Positions 35,427 to 44,595 of a stretch of 64,000 nt of DNA are shown here, piece after piece. Positions within the stretch are counted from its first letter, which is position 1. Every line of letters begins with the position of its first letter. The notes below the pieces were generated by a model that made no database searches, had not been told where the DNA came from, and saw only the letters and a program-made list of their open reading frames with translations. The stretch covers positions 3,038,001 through 3,102,000 of the forward strand of contig OY282460.1 in the NCBI GenBank assembly GCA_958296295.1. The letters run 5' to 3'. The translations under genes were made by a program, and so were the position numbers. This stretch comes from an uncultured Pseudomonadales bacterium (GTDB lineage: Bacteria > Pseudomonadota > Gammaproteobacteria > Pseudomonadales > Azotimanducaceae).

Positions 35427-36905
35427 TCACGGTTCCGCGAGCGCCTTGCGGAGCAGTGAATTCACTTCGCGGGGGTTGGCCTTGCCGCGGCTCGCTTTCA
35501 TCACTTGGCCCACGAAGTAGCCGAGCATCTTCGCTTTGCCGGCTCGGTATTGCCGAACTTGGCCGGGGTTGGCGGCCACCACCTCGCGTACCAGCGCTTC
35601 CAAGGCGTTCACGTCGCTCAGTTGGCGCAATCCTTGGCTGTCGATGAGCTGATCCACCGCTTCGGCGTCGGTGGCGTCGGCTTGCCGCCAAAGCGTCTCG
35701 AACAGGCCCTTGGCCGCGGTGCCGGAGATCGTTTGGTCGGCCACGCGGGCGATGATCCGCGCCAGCTGGGCCGGCGGCACCGGCGCGTCGCCGATGGCGC
35801 GCTCGTCGCGGCGCAGCGCCGCCGCCACTTCGCCCATCACCCAGTTGGCGGCGGCTTTCGGCTTGCCGCACGCGGCAACCACCGCCTCGAAGTAGCTGGC
35901 GACGTGCGGATCCGCCACCAGCCAGCCGGCGTCGTAGTCCGTCATGCCGAACTCGCTCGCGTAGCGTTGCCGCTTGGCGTTCGGCAGTTCCGGCAGCGCC
36001 GCCCGGGCCTCGTCGAGCATGGCGGGCGTCACCTCAACCGGCAGCAGGTCCGGATCCGGGAAGTAGCGGTAGTCGTCCGATAACTCCTTGCCGCGCATCG
36101 GGCGAGTCTCGTTGCGGGCCGAATCGTAGAGCAGCGTCTGCCGCCGCACCACGCCGCCGGCTTCCAGAGTTTCAACCTGCCGGTCTATCTCGAAACGCAG
36201 CGCTTTCTCCAGAAAGCGGAAAGAGTTGAGATTCTTGATCTCGGCGCGCTCGCCAAGCGGCGCGCCGGGCCGGCGCACGGAGACGTTGGCGTCGCAGCGC
36301 ATGGAGCCTTCGTTCAGGTTGCCGTCCGAAATGCCGAGATAGCGCACCAGCGTGTGCAGCGCACGGAAGTAGGCCGCGGCTTGCGCGGGGGTGCGAAGTT
36401 GCGGCTCGCTCACCACCTCCAAAAGCGGCACCCCGGCGCGGTTGAGATCGATGCCCGTCTGCCCGGCGTAGGCGTCGTGCAGCGATTTGCCGGCGTCCTC
36501 CTCCAGGTGCGCGCGGGTCAGCTCGATGTGGCGCGGGCCGTCTTCGGCGTCTATCGCCAACCGCCCGCCGCGCACGGCGGGCTCGTCCAGTTGGCTCACC
36601 TGGTAGCCCTTCGGCAAGTCCGGGTAGAAGTAGTTCTTGCGGTCGAAGCGACACACCGGCGCCACTTCGCCGCCCACCGCCACTCCGAACAGCACGGCCA
36701 GCCGCAAGGCCTCGGCGTTCAACACCGGCAACACGCCCGGCAGCGCCAAATCCACCACAGACGCCTGCGTGTTCGGCGCCGCGCCGAACGCCGTCGGAGC
36801 GGCGGAGAACAGCTTTGAGCGCGTTCGCAGCTGCACATGCACCTCCAAGCCGATGACGCTCTCCCAAGCGGTGGCGCGGTTGGCCGGCGCGTTCACCGAC
36901 GTCAT
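35427..36905 (-). CDS. gatB: Asp-tRNA(Asn)/Glu-tRNA(Gln) amidotransferase subunit B
   Basis: The 492-residue tRNA-binding, glutamate-activating subunit of GatCAB, which converts mischarged Glu-tRNA(Gln) or Asp-tRNA(Asn) into the correct amidated form. The GatB N-terminus WESVIGLEVHVQL, FDRKNYFYPDLPKGYQ, the SMRCDANVSV block and the C-terminal YqeY-like tail with GYFVGQVMKAS are all intact. The ATG overlaps the gatA stop by four bases (ATGA). Confidence 0.97.
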   Translation of the reverse strand: MTSVNAPANRATAWESVIGLEVHVQLRTRSKLFSAAPTAFGAAPNTQASVVDLALPGVLPVLNAEALRLAVLFGVAVGGEVAPVCRFDRKNYFYPDLPKGYQVSQLDEPAVRGGRLAIDAEDGPRHIELTRAHLEEDAGKSLHDAYAGQTGIDLNRAGVPLLEVVSEPQLRTPAQAAAYFRALHTLVRYLGISDGNLNEGSMRCDANVSVRRPGAPLGERAEIKNLNSFRFLEKALRFEIDRQVETLEAGGVVRRQTLLYDSARNETRPMRGKELSDDYRYFPDPDLLPVEVTPAMLDEARAALPELPNAKRQRYASEFGMTDYDAGWLVADPHVASYFEAVVAACGKPKAAANWVMGEVAAALRRDERAIGDAPVPPAQLARIIARVADQTISGTAAKGLFETLWRQADATDAEAVDQLIDSQGLRQLSDVNALEALVREVVAANPGQVRQYRAGKAKMLGYFVGQVMKASRGKANPREVNSLLRKALAEP

Positions 36906-38356
36906 GTCGCCACCGCCGGGGGGGTTCGCAGATGCCAATCCGTCTCGCGCTGAAACGCCTCGCCCAGCGCGAGCAACCGGTCTTCGCCGAAGTGCGGCCC
37001 GATGAGCTGCAACCCCACGGGCAGCGGATGGCGGGTCGCGCCGCAGGGGATGCTCAACGCCGGCAGGCCGGAAAGGCTCGCCGGCACCGTGAAGGCGTCC
37101 TGTTTGTACAAGGTGGTCGGGTCGCCTTCCACTTCGCTCGAGCCCAAGGGAAAGGCGACGCAGGGCGTCACCGGCGTCAGAATCGCGTCCACCTCGGCGA
37201 AGGCGTCCAGAAAGTCCTGCCGAATCAGGCGGCGCACCCGTTGCGCCTGGCGATAGTAGGCGTCGTAGTAGCCCACGGACAACGCGTAGGTGCCGGTGAG
37301 GATGCGGCGCTTCACTTCCACACCGAAACCCTCGCCGCGGGATTGCCGATACAAGGCCTCCATGCTGTCCACGCCCTGCGCTCGATGGCCGTAGCGCACG
37401 CCGTCGAAACGCGCCAAGTTGGTGGACGCCTCGGCGCTCGCCACCACATAGTAGGCCGGCACCGCGAACGCGGTGTGCGGAAGGGCGATGGCGCGTAGTC
37501 TGTGGCCGAGGCGCGCGAAGGTTCGGGCGGCCTCCTCCAATGGCGCGGCGATGCCGCTGTCCAGATCCTCGAAATACTCGCTCGGCACGCCGATCGTCAG
37601 TGGCTTGTCCGCGCCGGAGCTGCCGGTTGGCCTCATCGGCGCACTGGTGGAATCGCGGCTGTCGTGGCCTTCCATGTGCCGGAGCAGGATGCGCAGATCC
37701 GCCACGCTGCGCGCCATGGGGCCGCCCTGGTCCAAGCTGGACGCGAACGCCACCAGCCCGAAGCGGGACACGCGCCCGTAGGTGGGCTTTAGGCCCGATA
37801 TGCCGCAGAACGCCGCCGGGTGGCGAACGGAACCACCGGTATCCGTGCCGGTCGCGCCCGGTGTGAGACCGGCGGCAACAGCCGCCGCCGAGCCGCCGGA
37901 CGAGCCGCCCGGCACGCGGCCCAAGTCCCAAGGATTGCGCGTGGCGCCGAAGTGGCTTGTTTCGGTGGACGACCCCATCGCGAACTCGTCCATGTTCGTC
38001 TTTCCGAGCAGCACCGCGCCGGCCGCCTTGAGCTTGGCCACCACGGTGGCGTCGTACGGCGCCACGAAGTCCTCCAGCATCTTGGATGCGCAAGTGGTGC
38101 GCACGCCCTCGGTGCAGAAGACGTCCTTGTGCGCGATGGGCACACCGAGCAGGCCGCGTTGTCCGTCCTCGGCGATGGCCGCGTCAGCGGCTTTGGCTTC
38201 GGCGAGAGCCCGTTCTTCGCAAACCGTGATGAAACTGCCCGTGCGGTCGGCGGCGATTCGGCGCAAATGATGCCGGGCGAGCTCCGCTGCGCTCACGGCT
38301 TTCGCGGCGAGCGCGTCTCGCGCCGCCGTCAAGGTGGCGATGCCTTCCACGACCAC
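36902..38356 (-). CDS. gatA: Asp-tRNA(Asn)/Glu-tRNA(Gln) amidotransferase subunit A
   Basis: The 484-residue amidase that frees ammonia from glutamine for GatB. The Ser-cis-Ser-Lys centre is visible: the lysine in PIAHKDVFCTEG, the cis-serine in PGGSSGGSAAAVAAG, and the nucleophile region GTDTGGSVRHPAAFCG. The threonine in GTDTGG replaces the common serine (GSDTGG) without touching the catalytic serine. The GTG at 38356 follows the gatC stop by six bases. Confidence 0.97.
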   Translation of the reverse strand: MVVEGIATLTAARDALAAKAVSAAELARHHLRRIAADRTGSFITVCEERALAEAKAADAAIAEDGQRGLLGVPIAHKDVFCTEGVRTTCASKMLEDFVAPYDATVVAKLKAAGAVLLGKTNMDEFAMGSSTETSHFGATRNPWDLGRVPGGSSGGSAAAVAAGLTPGATGTDTGGSVRHPAAFCGISGLKPTYGRVSRFGLVAFASSLDQGGPMARSVADLRILLRHMEGHDSRDSTSAPMRPTGSSGADKPLTIGVPSEYFEDLDSGIAAPLEEAARTFARLGHRLRAIALPHTAFAVPAYYVVASAEASTNLARFDGVRYGHRAQGVDSMEALYRQSRGEGFGVEVKRRILTGTYALSVGYYDAYYRQAQRVRRLIRQDFLDAFAEVDAILTPVTPCVAFPLGSSEVEGDPTTLYKQDAFTVPASLSGLPALSIPCGATRHPLPVGLQLIGPHFGEDRLLALGEAFQRETDWHLRTPPAVAT

Positions 38357-38362
38357 GAGCGA

Positions 38363-38662
38363 TCACTCCAGGACGCGCGGCACCAGGTACAGGCCATCGC
38401 GCACCGCCGGAGCGCCGGACTGGTACCGATCGCGTTCCACCCGTTCCGTCGCTTCGTCCGCGCGCAGCGGCTGCGAAGCCGCCAAGGGGTGCGCGAGCGG
38501 CGCGACGCCGCTGGTGTCCACGGCTTGCAAGGCGTCGATGAGGTCGATGATTTTGCGCAGATCCGCTTCCACGCCCGGCCGTTCCGCGTCGGGCAATTCC
38601 AACGCCGACAACCGCAGGAGCTTGTCCACGGCTGCCGCGGAAAACGCGCTGCGCGTGCTCAC
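38363..38662 (-). CDS. gatC: Asp-tRNA(Asn)/Glu-tRNA(Gln) amidotransferase subunit C
   Basis: The 99-residue belt subunit that holds GatA and GatB together. FSAAAVDKLLRLSALELPD, DLRKIIDLIDALQAVDTSGV then APLAHP, and the C-terminal YLVPRVLE match the family. Its GTG start overlaps the aceF stop (GTGA), which joins the Gat genes to the pyruvate dehydrogenase genes. Confidence 0.93.
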   Translation of the reverse strand: MSTRSAFSAAAVDKLLRLSALELPDAERPGVEADLRKIIDLIDALQAVDTSGVAPLAHPLAASQPLRADEATERVERDRYQSGAPAVRDGLYLVPRVLE

Positions 38663-39951
38663 AGAGCGAGTCGGCGCACGTCCGCCAGCAGGGTCTTCAA
38701 CGTGGCGACGAAGCGGCCGGCTTCGGCCCCGTTGACGGCGCGGTGGTCGTAGGAGAGCGACAGCGGCAGGATTTTGCGCGGCGCGAACGTCGAGCCGTCC
38801 CACACCGGGCGCACGTCCACGCGGGCGACGCCGAGAATCGCGACTTCCGGCGCGTTGACGATCGGCGTGAAGCCCGTGCCGCCGATGGCACCCAAGCTGG
38901 AGACGGTGAAGGTGCCGCCTTGCAATTCGTCCGGTTTCAACCGCCGTTCGCGGGCCGCCCCGGAGAGGCGGCCGATCCGCTCGGCCAGTTCGAAGATGCC
39001 GAGGCGCTCCGCGTCACGCACCACCGGCACCACCAAGCCCTCTGCGGTGTCCACGGCGATGCCGATGTGGTGGTAGCGCTTGTAGATGATGGAAGTAGCC
39101 GTCGGGTCCAGCGATGCGTTGAAGCGCGGGTGTTGGCCCAGCGCGATGACGCAAGCCTTCACGATGAACGGCAACGGCGAGAGCTTCACGCCGCGCAGCG
39201 CGGCTTCGTCCTTCAGCGTGGCGCGAAACGCCTCCAAGTCCGTCACGTCCGCGTCGTCGTGCTGCGTGACATGCACCACATGCTGCCACGCGCGATGCAG
39301 ATTGGCCGCGCCGCGAGCGCGCGCGCGGCTCAACGGTTCCACCTCCACCGTGCCGAAACGCGAGAAATCCACCGCTGGCATGGGAGCGAGGGCGGATGCC
39401 GGTCGCGGGAACGCAAGCGCTTGCTTCACATGCCCTTTCACGTCGTCCTTGACGATACGGCCGCGAGCGCCGGTGCCCGCCACCTGGGCCAGATTCACGC
39501 CCAACTCCCGGGCCAGACGGCGCACGGCGGGCCCGGCGTACACCTTGGCGCCGCCTTCGCCGGCGGTTGGCGGCGCGCCGATGGAAGCTGGCGGTGGCGC
39601 GCCGGTGGGCGCCGCGGGCGGCGGCGCCGGAGTCGCGGCCGCGGCCGGCGCTTCCTCGGCGCCGGGTTCGGCGACAGCCGGCGGCGGCGCACCCTCCACC
39701 CGCACGATGGGATCGCCGGCGTTCACGCGGTCGCCCAGCGCCACGAGGACTTCCGAGACGGCGCCGGCGAACGGCGCCGGCACCTCCATGGACGCCTTCT
39801 CGGATTCGATGACGATCAAGGCGTCGTTCTCGGCCACATCGTCGCCGGGAGAGACGCATATCTCGATCACCTCGACATCCTCGGCGTCGCCGATGTCCGG
39901 TATCGCCACTTCGCTCACGTCAACCTCGGATTGGTCCTGCCCGCCGGCCAT
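38659..39951 (-). CDS. aceF: Pyruvate dehydrogenase E2, dihydrolipoyl acetyltransferase
   Basis: The E2 core of pyruvate dehydrogenase, moving the acetyl group from E1 to CoA. A single lipoyl domain (about 12-88) carries the lipoylated lysine in IESEKASMEVPAP; most E. coli-type AceF have three, so this is a short form at 430 residues. An Ala/Pro linker follows, then a subunit-binding domain (VRRLARELGVNLAQVAGTGA then RGRI, about 145-180), and the catalytic domain ending with YDHRAVNGAEAGRF. The HRAVNG form has Asn where many E2s have Asp; this Asn variant occurs in AceF of other gammaproteobacteria. Confidence 0.95.
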   Translation of the reverse strand: MAGGQDQSEVDVSEVAIPDIGDAEDVEVIEICVSPGDDVAENDALIVIESEKASMEVPAPFAGAVSEVLVALGDRVNAGDPIVRVEGAPPPAVAEPGAEEAPAAAATPAPPPAAPTGAPPPASIGAPPTAGEGGAKVYAGPAVRRLARELGVNLAQVAGTGARGRIVKDDVKGHVKQALAFPRPASALAPMPAVDFSRFGTVEVEPLSRARARGAANLHRAWQHVVHVTQHDDADVTDLEAFRATLKDEAALRGVKLSPLPFIVKACVIALGQHPRFNASLDPTATSIIYKRYHHIGIAVDTAEGLVVPVVRDAERLGIFELAERIGRLSGAARERRLKPDELQGGTFTVSSLGAIGGTGFTPIVNAPEVAILGVARVDVRPVWDGSTFAPRKILPLSLSYDHRAVNGAEAGRFVATLKTLLADVRRLAL

Positions 39952-39954
39952 GGT

Positions 39955-42678
39955 TCATACAAGCCTGGGGTTCGGTTTGTCCGCCGCGACGCCGAGCGAC
40001 TTCATGGCGGCCATCACGTCCGCCGCGGAAACCTGCTGGCGATCCTGCAGTTCGCGCAACGCCGCCAGCGTCACGAAACGCTCGTCCACCTCGAAGAAGT
40101 CGCGCAGCTTCTGGCGCGTGTCGCTGCGCCCGAAGCCGTCCGTGCCAAGCACCCGGTACGGCGCGTCGAAGCAGCCGCGGATGGATTCGGCGCACGCGCG
40201 CACATGGTCAGTGGCGGCTATCACCGGCTCCTCGCCGGCCAGGCATTCGCCCACGTGCGGCCGGCGCGGCGGCTCGTCCGCGTGCAAGAGGTTCCAGCGG
40301 GCCACGTCCGCGCCCTCGCGCGACAGCTCGGTGAAACTGGTGACGCTGAACACCTCGCTCGCCACGCCGTGGTCTTCCCAAAGCCGTTTCGCCGCTTTGC
40401 GCACTTCGCGCAAGATCGCCCCGCTGCCGAGCAGCTTGACCCTCTTTCCCGCGGCCTTTCCTCCTCCGGCCCCGGCTTCGCCGCCCACGGTCTCCAGCTT
40501 GTACATGCCCTTCAGGATGCCGTCGGCGGCGTCTTCGGGGATGGCCGGTTGCGGGTAGTTCTCGTTCATCACGGTGACGTAGTAGAACACCCGCTCGCGC
40601 CGCTCGAACATGCGTTTGAGGCCATCGTGGATGATCACCGCCAGCTCGTAGGCGTAGCAGGGGTCGTAGGCGACGCAATTCGGAATGGCGGACGCGAGCA
40701 GATGGCTGTGGCCGTCCTGGTGTTGCAGACCCTCGCCGTTCAACGTGGTGCGCCCCGCGGTCGCGCCGATCAGAAAGCCGCGCGATTGCATGTCGCCCGC
40801 CGCCCAAGCGAGATCGCCCACGCGCTGGAAACCGAACATGGAGTAGAAGATGTAGAACGGGATGAGCGTGTAGCGGTGCGTGCTGTAGGAGGTGGCGGCG
40901 GCGATCCACGCGGCGAAGGAACCGGCCTCGTTGATGCCCTCCTCCAGCACCTGGCCTTCTTTGGACTCGCGGTACGAGGCGATCTCGCCGAAATCCTCCG
41001 GCTCGTAGAGCTGGCCTTCGGACGAGTAGATGCCGAGCTGCCGGAACATGCCCTCCATGCCGAACGTGCGGGCCTCGTCCGGGATGATGGGCACCACGCG
41101 GGCGCCGATGGGCTTCTGCCGCGCCAGCGTGGAAAGGATGCGCACGAAGGCCATTGTGGTGGAAATGGCTCTTTCGCCGCTGCCTTTCAGGTGCGGCGCG
41201 AACACGTCCAAAGGCGGCACGGACACGTCCGCCTTCGATTCCACGCGTATCGGAACGGGCCCGCCGAGCTGCGCCCGTTGGCGTTTCAGGTACGCCGCTT
41301 CCGGCGCGTCGGCGGGTGGCCGGTAGTACGGCACGTCGCGCAGCGCGTCGTCGCTCAAGGGAATGGCGAAACGGTCGCGGAAGCGCTTGAGCTCCTCGAA
41401 ATCCAGCTTCTTTACTTGATGCGTGGTGTTCTCGGCCTCGCCGGCGTCGCCCATGCCGTAGCCCTTCACGGTCTTGGCGAGAATCACCGTGGGTTGGCCC
41501 TGGTGATGCGCGGCGGCGTGGTAGGCGGCGTAGACCTTGAACGGATCGTGCCCGCCGCGGTTCAAGCGCATGATGTCGTCGTCCGAGAGCCCTGCCACCA
41601 ATTTCGCGGTCTGGGGGTATTTGCCGAAAAAGTGCTCGCGGGTGTAGGCGCCCCCCTTGGCCTTGTAGTTTTGGTATTCGCCATCCACCGCCTCGTCCAT
41701 GCGCCGTTGCAGCAGGCCGCTCGCGTCGTTGGCGATGAGCGGGTCCCACAGCCGTCCCCAGATCACCTTGATGACGTTCCAGCCGGCGCCGCGGAACGCG
41801 CCCTCCAGCTCGTTGATGATCTTGCCGTTGCCCCGCACCGGCCCGTCCAGCCGTTGCAGATTGCAATTCACCACGAAGATGAGGTTGTCCAGCTTTTCCC
41901 GGCCGGCGAGGCCAAGGGCGCCCAGCGATTCCGGCTCGTCGCATTCGCCATCGCCGAGGAACGCCCACACCTTGCGGTCTCCCATCGGGATGAGGCCGCG
42001 GCTATCCAAGTACTTCATGATGTGGGCTTGGTAGATGGCCTGGATCGGCCCGAGGCCCATGGACACGGTGGGGAACTGCCAGTAGTCCGGCATCAGCCAG
42101 GGGTGCGGATACGAGGAAAGACCGCCGTCCACTTCGCGGCGAAAGGCGTCCAGGTCTTCCTCCTCGAAACGCCCCTCTATGAACGAGCGGGCGTACACGC
42201 CCGGGGCGCTGTGGCCTTGGAAGTAGATGAGATCGCCGGCCCGATCGCCCTGGGGGCCGCGGAAGAAGTAGTTGAACCCCACGTCGTAGAGTGTCGCCGC
42301 GGACGCGAAAGTGGAGATGTGGCCGCCCACGTCGCCTTCCCTGCGGTTGGCCCGCACGACCATCGCCAGCGCGTTCCAGCGCACCAGCGAGCGGATGCGG
42401 CGCTCCATGAACATGTCCCCCGGCATGAACGCCTCTTGCCGGGCCGGGATGGTGTTCCGGTATGGGGTGTTGATGGTGTACGGCAGCCGGGCGCCGGTTT
42501 CCAGGAGGCGCGAGGTGAGCCGCCGAAGCAGGAAGTTGGCCCGCTCGGTGCCGTCCTGCGCCAGCACGTACTCCAGCGAATCCAGCCACTCCCGCGTCTC
42601 CGCCGGGTGCGGATCGGCGTCGCCGTCAAGCTGCGACGGGGCCACAATAGTGTTCTCGGAATCGCTAATGTCGGCCAT
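39955..42678 (-). CDS. aceE: Pyruvate dehydrogenase E1, homodimeric type
   Basis: The 907-residue thiamine-diphosphate enzyme that decarboxylates pyruvate and acetylates the E2 lipoyl arm. The ThDP/Mg motif reads FLGDGECDEPESLGALGLAG with the asparagine in VVNCNLQRLDGPV; substrate histidines lie in GHISTFAS and NTTHQVKKL. The homodimeric AceE type is the usual gammaproteobacterial form. Two in-frame ATGs lie close together (42684, 42678); AGAGGA is six bases before the second, which was chosen. A three-base gap separates it from aceF. The E3 gene (lpd) is not in the window. Confidence 0.97.
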   Translation of the reverse strand: MADISDSENTIVAPSQLDGDADPHPAETREWLDSLEYVLAQDGTERANFLLRRLTSRLLETGARLPYTINTPYRNTIPARQEAFMPGDMFMERRIRSLVRWNALAMVVRANRREGDVGGHISTFASAATLYDVGFNYFFRGPQGDRAGDLIYFQGHSAPGVYARSFIEGRFEEEDLDAFRREVDGGLSSYPHPWLMPDYWQFPTVSMGLGPIQAIYQAHIMKYLDSRGLIPMGDRKVWAFLGDGECDEPESLGALGLAGREKLDNLIFVVNCNLQRLDGPVRGNGKIINELEGAFRGAGWNVIKVIWGRLWDPLIANDASGLLQRRMDEAVDGEYQNYKAKGGAYTREHFFGKYPQTAKLVAGLSDDDIMRLNRGGHDPFKVYAAYHAAAHHQGQPTVILAKTVKGYGMGDAGEAENTTHQVKKLDFEELKRFRDRFAIPLSDDALRDVPYYRPPADAPEAAYLKRQRAQLGGPVPIRVESKADVSVPPLDVFAPHLKGSGERAISTTMAFVRILSTLARQKPIGARVVPIIPDEARTFGMEGMFRQLGIYSSEGQLYEPEDFGEIASYRESKEGQVLEEGINEAGSFAAWIAAATSYSTHRYTLIPFYIFYSMFGFQRVGDLAWAAGDMQSRGFLIGATAGRTTLNGEGLQHQDGHSHLLASAIPNCVAYDPCYAYELAVIIHDGLKRMFERRERVFYYVTVMNENYPQPAIPEDAADGILKGMYKLETVGGEAGAGGGKAAGKRVKLLGSGAILREVRKAAKRLWEDHGVASEVFSVTSFTELSREGADVARWNLLHADEPPRRPHVGECLAGEEPVIAATDHVRACAESIRGCFDAPYRVLGTDGFGRSDTRQKLRDFFEVDERFVTLAALRELQDRQQVSAADVMAAMKSLGVAADKPNPRLV

Positions 42679-42786
42679 GGCCATTCCTCTGCCAACGGCC
42701 AGTATACGCTGGCCGCCCGGCGGCACGGGGCCCCGACTACCCCGCATTGCACGGCCGTGTCGAAGTTCCAGGTTCGGATTTTTTGC

Positions 42787-42954
42787 TTACCGCTCGCGCC
42801 GCAAACGCACCGCCATCAACACCAGCGCCACCAATATCACGGCACCTGTGACACTGTCGGCCAGCAACCCACCCTCGAGTTTGCGCCAAACCAACGACGC
42901 CGCCAGCAGCGCCACGATGGCGATCATCAACCAGCTGAACGTCAATCGTTTCAT
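42787..42954 (-). CDS. Small two-helix membrane protein (55 residues)
   Basis: MKRLTFSWLMIAIVALLAAS followed by LVWRKLEGGLLADSVTGAVI and LVALVLMAVRLRRER: two hydrophobic helices (about 8-22 and 35-50) flanked by basic residues, the layout of a short inner-membrane hairpin. GGTGAAGAGA just upstream of the ATG is a fair ribosome site. I recognise no family. It lies on the same strand between the 75-residue gene and aceE. Confidence 0.6.
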   Translation of the reverse strand: MKRLTFSWLMIAIVALLAASLVWRKLEGGLLADSVTGAVILVALVLMAVRLRRER

Positions 42955-43067
42955 TCTCTTCACCCCAGGTGTCCAAGCGATCCGATCGCCCCACCTTCAG
43001 CCCGGCGCGTCAACGCCGCCGTTCGTCCTCGTTGCTCGTCCGAGGTCCCCCGTTCCTGCGGCTCCCG

Positions 43068-43295
43068 TCAGCCGCGCTCGGCTAGCCGATACCGGCCTTT
43101 GGCGACGCGAACGAAGAGCTCGGTGTTGCCGCGGCAATTGCCCGCGCGGTGCTTTGGAAGGAACGTGCCCGGCGTGGAAGGGGCGCAGATGACGCCGGCG
43201 TTGAGAACATCGCCGCTCGTGAAGGGCTCGGCAAGCAGGCCATCTCGCACAGCTCGACGGATCTCTTTGATGAGACGGCCCTCTTTGCGCTTCAC
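43068..43295 (-). CDS. Small conserved-looking protein, unknown function
   Basis: A 75-residue basic protein: KEGRLIKEIRRAVRDGLLAE, FTSGDVLNAGV, then PGTFLPKHRAGNCRGNTELF and VRVAKGRYRLAE. The pattern of an N-terminal helical half that could be a small winged helix and a beta-like C-terminal half recalls a conserved family of small bacterial proteins ending GNTELFVRV-x-x-GRYRL, of which I know no function. It follows lpxC in the same direction by 73 bases and may be on the same transcript. Confidence 0.55.
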   Translation of the reverse strand: MKRKEGRLIKEIRRAVRDGLLAEPFTSGDVLNAGVICAPSTPGTFLPKHRAGNCRGNTELFVRVAKGRYRLAERG

Positions 43296-43368
43296 GCCTT
43301 CGTCCGATCGTTGGCCTGCGCTTTCGGCGACGGCGGTGCTTTCGGCGGCCCGTGGGGTGCCGGCCCGG

Positions 43369-44250
43369 TCAGCGCGGCTGGTCGGCGCGGCGCGTCACCT
43401 CGCGACACGCCTCGGGTTGGCTCAGCAGCCGCCGCAGCAGGCCATTGTTGGTGGCGTGTCCGGTGCGGTGGCCCTCGAACGCGCCCAGGATGGGGTGCCC
43501 GCAAAGATAGAGATCGCCCACCGCGTCCAAGATCTTGTGTTTCACGAACTCGTCGTCGTAGCGCAAGCCGTCGCCGTTCAGGATGCCGTGGTCGTCCACG
43601 ACGATGGCGTTTTCCAAGCTGCCCCCCAAGGCGAGATGCCGGGCGCGCAACCCTTCCACGTCCGAGAGAAAGCCGAAGGTGCGGGCGCGGCTCACTTCCC
43701 GCTCGAAGGTGCCGTTGGCGAACTCCACCGCCGCGTGTTGGCACTGGTCGGTGAAGAAGGGATGGTCGTACTCCATCGTGTACTCCACCCGGAAGCCGTC
43801 GTGCGGGCGCAAGCGGGCCACGGCGTCCCCATCCCGGTAGCACACCTCCCGCTCGATCCGCAGGTAGCGCCGCGGCGTTTCCGTCTCCGCCACGCCGATG
43901 GCGCGAATGAGCGCCACGAAAGGCGCTGCGCTGCCGTCCAGAATCGGCAGTTCCGCCGCGTCGACATCCACTGTGGCGTTGTCCACGCCGAAACCGGCGA
44001 ACGCCGCCATCAAGTGCTCAACGGTGGAGATACTGGCGTCACCTTCAGCCAGCGTGGTGGCAAAGCGCGCCTTGACGACGTTGTCCACCGTCGCGCGCAC
44101 CGTCTTGCCGCCGAGATCCACGCGACGGAACACGATGCCCGTATCCGGCGGCGCCGGGTGCAACTCCAGATCGACCACCGCCCCGGAGTGCAGTGCCACC
44201 CCGCTCGTGCGAATCGACCCGGCCAAGGTGCGCTGGCAGATCACCTGCAT
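43369..44250 (-). CDS. lpxC: UDP-3-O-acyl-N-acetylglucosamine deacetylase
   Basis: Zinc hydrolase of the first committed step of lipid A synthesis. The 293-residue product has the zinc histidine in STVEHLMAAFAG, the second pair in DEFVKHKILDAVGDLYL (H and D ligands), and the catalytic GHRTGHATNN, which varies slightly from the usual GHKSGHALNN. QRTLAGSIRTSGVALHSG is the family opening, so ATG 44250 was chosen over the longer frame. The usual upstream neighbour ftsZ is missing; hipBA lies divergent instead. Confidence 0.95.
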   Translation of the reverse strand: MQVICQRTLAGSIRTSGVALHSGAVVDLELHPAPPDTGIVFRRVDLGGKTVRATVDNVVKARFATTLAEGDASISTVEHLMAAFAGFGVDNATVDVDAAELPILDGSAAPFVALIRAIGVAETETPRRYLRIEREVCYRDGDAVARLRPHDGFRVEYTMEYDHPFFTDQCQHAAVEFANGTFEREVSRARTFGFLSDVEGLRARHLALGGSLENAIVVDDHGILNGDGLRYDDEFVKHKILDAVGDLYLCGHPILGAFEGHRTGHATNNGLLRRLLSQPEACREVTRRADQPR

Positions 44251-44546
44251 CTTGCCGCCAATCTCCCGCACCACCGCGACCAACCCGCTGAACGCGAAGC
44301 GCTCCGCCGGGCGATCGCAGGGTGTCACGTTCGACGCACAGCCCCAAACAAAACGGCCGCCACAGTCCCCAAACCGAGGGGAAAGCCCGGCTGCGACAGC
44401 CGTTCCACGGTAGCAAACTCCAAACCGCGCATTTGTAACAATTTGTATCGCTTGGGGTTTCCTGATTCGGGCGCTACCGGCAGGCGCGGCTTGCAGCGCA
44501 ATTTCAACGTACCCGCCGCGGACGGATTAAGTCACCGATCTTTAGA
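44251..44546. other. Divergent lpxC/hipB intergenic region
   Basis: No gene seen. The part near 44420-44460 is more AT-rich and contains TTTGTAACAATTTGTAT, a plausible place for the lpxC promoter on the minus strand, but no clean -35/-10 pair could be fixed by eye. Confidence 0.4.
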
Positions 44547-44588
44547 CTTTAAAAAACACTCGTTAAAGACTTTTACCGGCTATATACT
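44547..44588 (+). promoter_or_regulatory. hipBA control region: inverted repeat and -10 box
   Basis: CTTTAA (44547-44552) and TTAAAG (44563-44568) form an inverted repeat with a ten-base spacer, a likely HipB operator since these operons are autoregulated. TATACT (44583-44588) is a strong -10 box that ends only seven bases before the hipB ATG, so the transcript would start at or next to the start codon (leaderless). No clear -35 at 17 bases. Confidence 0.45.
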
Positions 44589-44595
44589 GTGGCTT

